A model generated the notes under the pieces. It was not told the DNA's origin and ran no database searches. It saw nothing but the letters and a program-made list of their open reading frames with translations. A stretch of DNA of 64,000 nucleotides from Diphasiastrum complanatum (Eukaryota > Streptophyta > Lycopodiopsida > Lycopodiales > Lycopodiaceae): contig CM055094.1 of the NCBI GenBank assembly GCA_029204225.1, forward strand, positions 7,103,143 through 7,167,142, written 5' to 3'. Shown piece by piece: positions 57,010-64,000 of this stretch (within the stretch, counting starts at the first letter, position 1; each line of letters starts with the position of its first letter). The position numbers and the translations under genes were made by a program.

Positions 57010-57730
57010 AGTGGCTATGGTCCATGGGCAATGTTGAGGAAAACCTGTAGAAACAAAATGGGGGTAGGTGAATCCCCAGAAAGGGCTTCATGGACAAGGG
57101 TAAGGGTCGGTTCCTGAAACGAGTCAGATTCAGTGGATATCGACCGAAATACGGGATGTGGGGTGGACACAAGTTTGTGAACCCGATATAGATTGAATGA
57201 ATCCAATCATGCTCATTTCTTGGTTTCTATTTTGGCCCATGGACAATGTCGAGAGAAACCTGTAGGAGCAAATCGGGGACAAGTGGACCCCCGGAAAGGG
57301 CTTCAGGGACAAGGATAAGGATCGGTTCCTAGAACGAGTTAGATTCGGTGGATATCGATTGGAATACGGGATAGGGGGTGGACATAGGTTCATGAATCTG
57401 ATATAGACCAGATGTTCCGATGTCAGTTTTTCAAAAAAGGTCTCCGAGCCAGAAATAACATATTTAGGGCATTTGAAAATGTTTTGCAGATTTTCGTCCA
57501 TTAGTCCAATTTTACCAAACGGTGTCGATTTGTCCTAGTTTCTATTCTAGCTAGTGGAAACATTGATGAAAACCTGTAGAAACAGACTAGATATAAAATG
57601 GGCAGGTGGGGAGCTCAAAACCCCTGTCCAAAGTGAACCGCCAAAAAGGGCTTTAGGGACATTGGATAAGGGTCTAGAACAAGTCGGATTTGGTGGATAT
57701 AGACCTAAATACAAAACGAGATTAGGTTGT
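57010..57730. repeat. Three diverged copies of a ~180-bp unit
   Basis: Copies begin near 57017, 57233 and 57553. Shared words are AAACCTGTAGRARCA, GAAAGGGCTTCAGGGACA, AGGGTCGGTTCCT and GTGGATATCGACCGAAATAC, in the same order. On the minus strand they give a recurring peptide pattern (GRYPLNLTRFRNRPL, NRYPPNLTRSRNRSL). Each copy lies in open minus-strand sequence, which could be fortuitous. Confidence 0.7.
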
Positions 57731-57849
57731 TGGGAGCTTTGCAATATGGCATTCCTTAGAGGCTTGGAAAACTTTATGGTTTTGTAGAAGGGCATAGTGA
57801 CCTGAGCTTGTAAGAGATGGAAAAGAACCTCTATTCCTCATGGTGGTTG

Positions 57850-59545
57850 CCCCTATTCAGTGGAGATGTATTCTTCCCCGTTATTTGAACTCAGTGCTTT
57901 GATTCGTTTGCTAGTTTGATTCTCAGAATGCTCTTTGAATTGTTTGAATTTGAGAAAAGCCTCTTATTTCTATTTAATGAAATAAACAGCTGTTCTTCTG
58001 GAGAATTCGTCAATGAAAGTGATGAAATACTTTGCATTCAATAATGAAGGAGTTTGCAAAGGTCCACATATATCTGTGTAAACAACATCTAACAGATCTT
58101 TTGTTGCATGCATATGGTTTGATCTAAAAGGAATCCTAGCCTGCTATCCAGAAATACAACTATGATAGACAAGGAGATCGACCTTACCAGAAGGATAGTC
58201 GAGATCAAGAACCATAGATTGTCTGGACATGTTCATAACAAATGCATGATTCAAGTGTCCTAAGCAATGATGCCATAGTAATGCTTTATTGATTAGAACA
58301 GAGGTTTTCAAGGCTTGACTAGACTCAAAATAACAGTGTGCCAATCTATATAAGTAACTCTGCCTCTTGTCGAGTGCAAGGATCTTATCACTCCTATCAA
58401 TGATTATTTATTGATCAGATTCAAATTCTACCTTATGACCTAAATCTATAATTCTACTTACTGATTACAGACTTGTAGATAGTTTAGGAACATATAAGAC
58501 TTTTGATAGTAATTTGAATTGATCATGCTGGAATCGCAATCTTACAGTACCTTCACCTTCAATAGTGTGAGTATTGTTGTCACCAAGATAAACAAATTTC
58601 TTCTTGTTGTAAGGAGTGTAGGAGTTGAAGATCTCATGTTGATTGGTCATTTGTTGAATTGCTCCAGAATCCAGAAACCATGAATCATCCAAAAATGCGC
58701 TTTGATCTTTGACCATGATTGCACCTTCGTCCACTTCGACCTGGGGAGATGATGAGACTTTGTTTGCTTGTTGATCAGGTTGCTTGGCTACATTCTTCGC
58801 TTGGAGAATGCAACAATCCTTGATCTCATGGTTATTGTGCTTTGCAATACCTGCAAGACATCTTTTTCTTCAATTGTGGATCTAATGATTGTGCTTGACT
58901 TTGAGTCTATTTCTGATTCGTTGTAGCCTTCTTGGAGTTTTTCTGCTTCTGTCGCTTAGAGCCTTTATTGACATATAGAGCTTGAGAGAAGGAAGTAGAC
59001 AAAGTGTCTTGTCTATTATCTTCTTGCAGCAACATAGTGATAACTCTAGTAAGAGTTAAGTTTGAGTGTGTCGATATGATCATCACCCAATTCTCATATG
59101 TAGAGGGCAAGCTTGATCGCAATGTCATGATTGCATCTTGATCGTCTATGACTGATCTGACAACAACCATTTGTTGCAAGAGACTCTTAGACTGGTCAAT
59201 GTGATTATGAAGAGAATCACAAATAGACATCTTGAATGCGAAGAATTTCCTTCGTAGATGTAACTTGGTAGTTACGTCCCTCACGTCATATAGTGAGCTC
59301 AAGATGTCCCAAACATCTCTTGACGTTTTAGCTTTAGCTATGTGTCCAATTTGTGTATCTGATATATTGAGGATAATAAGCACAAAAGCTTTACCATCCT
59401 TTGATTTACACTTGAGTCGTTGTCTTCAGGTTTTACTTCTGTACCTATAACAACATCCCATAATTTGTTGGCGATTAACAAGGTCTTCATCTTGAATTTC
59501 CACAAATGATAATTGGATCCATTCAGCTTTCTGTGATAAGACCGA
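57850..59545 (-). pseudogene. Ty1/copia gag-protease-integrase fragment
   Basis: Minus strand: KLNGSNYHLWKFKMKTLLIA near 59520, UBN2 gag at 59383-58907 (RDVWDILSSLYDVRDVTTKL, TYENWVMIISTHSNLTLTRV), protease SWFLDSGAIQQMTNQ near 58690 (Ser/Thr after DSG-Ala replaced by Ile), KVLYVPKLSTSL near 58500, LLWHHCLGHLNHAFVMNMSR near 58260. The integrase start follows with YTDICGPLQTPSLLNAKYF and FIDEFSRRTAVYFIK near 58000, ending at ALSSNNGEEYISTE near 57860. It is the same family as the 20-21.8 kb fragment and stops at nearly the same integrase position. Knuckle, RT and RNase H are absent or unrecognisable. Confidence 0.88.
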
Positions 59546-59882
59546 CTTTACTTTGAGAATTCATCTGGAACTTAGTCTGTCGATTGTATTGATGACGCTA
59601 AGATGTAGTAATGCTAACAACAGAAAATTAATTCCCTGATACTGAAAGGATGAAATGATGGGCCTACTCTCTTGGAGTATTGGGAGGTAAGTGATGGGCC
59701 TACTCTCTCTCCTCCAATAAAAAACATAAATATATTTATACCCAAGAAAGACAGTGTCCTTGACATTCCATGTTGTATCACCCAACCATGCTTTTAGCCA
59801 ATCATGAGATTCAAGATTGTAGGATATTGAAATGAAGAACACCAACAACAAGTAGTCAGATCAAAAGGCAAATGTAGTTATA
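59546..59882. repeat. LTR-like spacer between opposed copia fragments
   Basis: It holds a duplicated word GATGGGCCTACTCTCT (59655 and 59696) and a minus-strand TATAAATATATTTATG near 59728-59743. It is probably leader/LTR of the minus-strand copia, but the ends were not found. Confidence 0.4.
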
Positions 59883-60480
59883 GTGACATCTCAATGCCCA
59901 ATTCAAGCCATGGATGAAGGAATGTTTATGATCAGAGATCAAAAAGCTCAAGTTGATAATGCTTGGTTTATCGATTCTAGAGCTACTCAATATATGACCA
60001 GCCATCTCGAACATTTCGAATCCTATATGCCTTACAGTATACAAAAATTCTTTCATCTTGGCAATGATAGTACACTCACTATAAAAAAAGAAGCCATTGT
60101 AAGATTAAACTTCTAGCATGATCAATTCAAGTTACTATCAAATGTTTTGTATGTACCTAACCTGTCAACAAATCTATTATCAGTAAAAAAAATCATTGAT
60201 TTATGTCATAGGGTAGAATTTGAATTTGAATTTTCAATGTAGAATTGTCAATAAGATAAGAAAGAGGCTTGGATACTTATATAGACTGATTAATCATTGT
60301 TATACTGACATAAGTAAAGACTTAAATTCTTCTATTCTAGTCAATAAAATGTTACTTTGTCACTATAAGTTATGTCACTTGAATCATACATTTGTATGGT
60401 TCATGTTTAGACAGTCCTTAGTCCTTGATCTCAATTATTTAGACAAGAAGCTTGACCTCCCCGTCTGCATTGTTGGCTGG
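59883..60480 (+). pseudogene. Copia protease-integrase start fragment, opposite orientation
   Basis: Plus strand: MDEGMFMIRDQKAQVDNAWF, FIDSRATQYMTSHLEHFESY near 59985 (DSRAT for DSGAT), LLSNVLYVPNLSTNLLSVKK near 60160, then a broken GAG-pre-integrase stretch LCHYKLCHLNHTFVWFMFR near 60370. It is closely related to the minus-strand fragment at 58.1-58.7 kb, giving a head-to-head pair. The TAG at 60114 replaces an expected Gln. Confidence 0.85.

Positions 60481-64000
<3,520 letters not shown>

Overview
This is nuclear DNA of a land plant. The window has plant Ty1/copia, Ty3/gypsy, CACTA (En/Spm), Helitron and LINE remnants, initiator-Met primer sites, spliceosomal-type signals, long AG/CT/CA microsatellites and AT-rich spacers. 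It has no prokaryotic operons and no intact conserved housekeeping gene. The lineage cannot be fixed from sequence alone; density and decay of elements suggest a large, repeat-rich genome. Nearly every recognisable coding stretch is a broken transposable element.

Layout. 1-0.86 kb: Helitron Rep/helicase remnant (-). 1.1-2.8 kb: copia integrase-RT fragment (-) with LTR-like sequence. 3.4-4.9 kb: short tandem and hairpin repeats. 4.95-6.3 kb: decayed Ty3 integrase (+), followed by a T-rich array of TTCnnGAA motifs. 7.2 kb: a 99-bp GC-rich foldback. 7.5-8.9 kb: the most unusual locus, a decayed histone H3/CENH3-like gene (-) with a very long Gln/Glu/Pro-rich tail and its own TATA box. 9.3-11.9 kb: an unrecognised coding-like locus (-). 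12.4-18.7 kb: Ty3 pieces (+) around a CACTA TNP2 transposase fragment (-). 20.0-23.0 kb: 5' LTR, gag, protease and half an integrase of a copia element (-). 23.2-23.6 kb: a cluster of 17-bp palindromes. 25.8-26.6 kb: an 816-bp TIR element. 29.6 kb: a LINE tail. 32.3-37.5 kb: the only copia element with both LTRs (+), with TSD-like flanks, unusual LTR ends and deletions that remove catalytic parts. 39.9-42.1 kb: Ulp1-like protease (+) converging on a CACTA TNP2 (-). 42.1-45.2 kb: 5'-truncated copia pol plus 3' LTR (+). 47.9-54.3 kb: Ty3 gag split by CACTA-1, which is itself split by CACTA-2; both have palindrome-rich subterminal arrays. 54.3-55.4 kb: Ty3 3' end abutting a copia LTR. 57.0-57.7 kb: a three-copy repeat. 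57.9-60.5 kb: two head-to-head copia fragments. 60.9 kb: a perfect ~250-bp (AG)n tract. 61.1-64 kb: nothing recognisable.

How it fits together. The window is a nest of successive insertions. Many stops in the element ORFs and in the H3-like locus fall where Gln or Trp is expected (CAG to TAG, TGG to TGA or TAG). This pattern fits C-to-T decay of methylated cytosines. No gene here can be claimed intact. The H3-like locus, the 259-codon ORF at 9.3-10.1 kb and the Ulp1-like locus are the best candidates for non-generic content.
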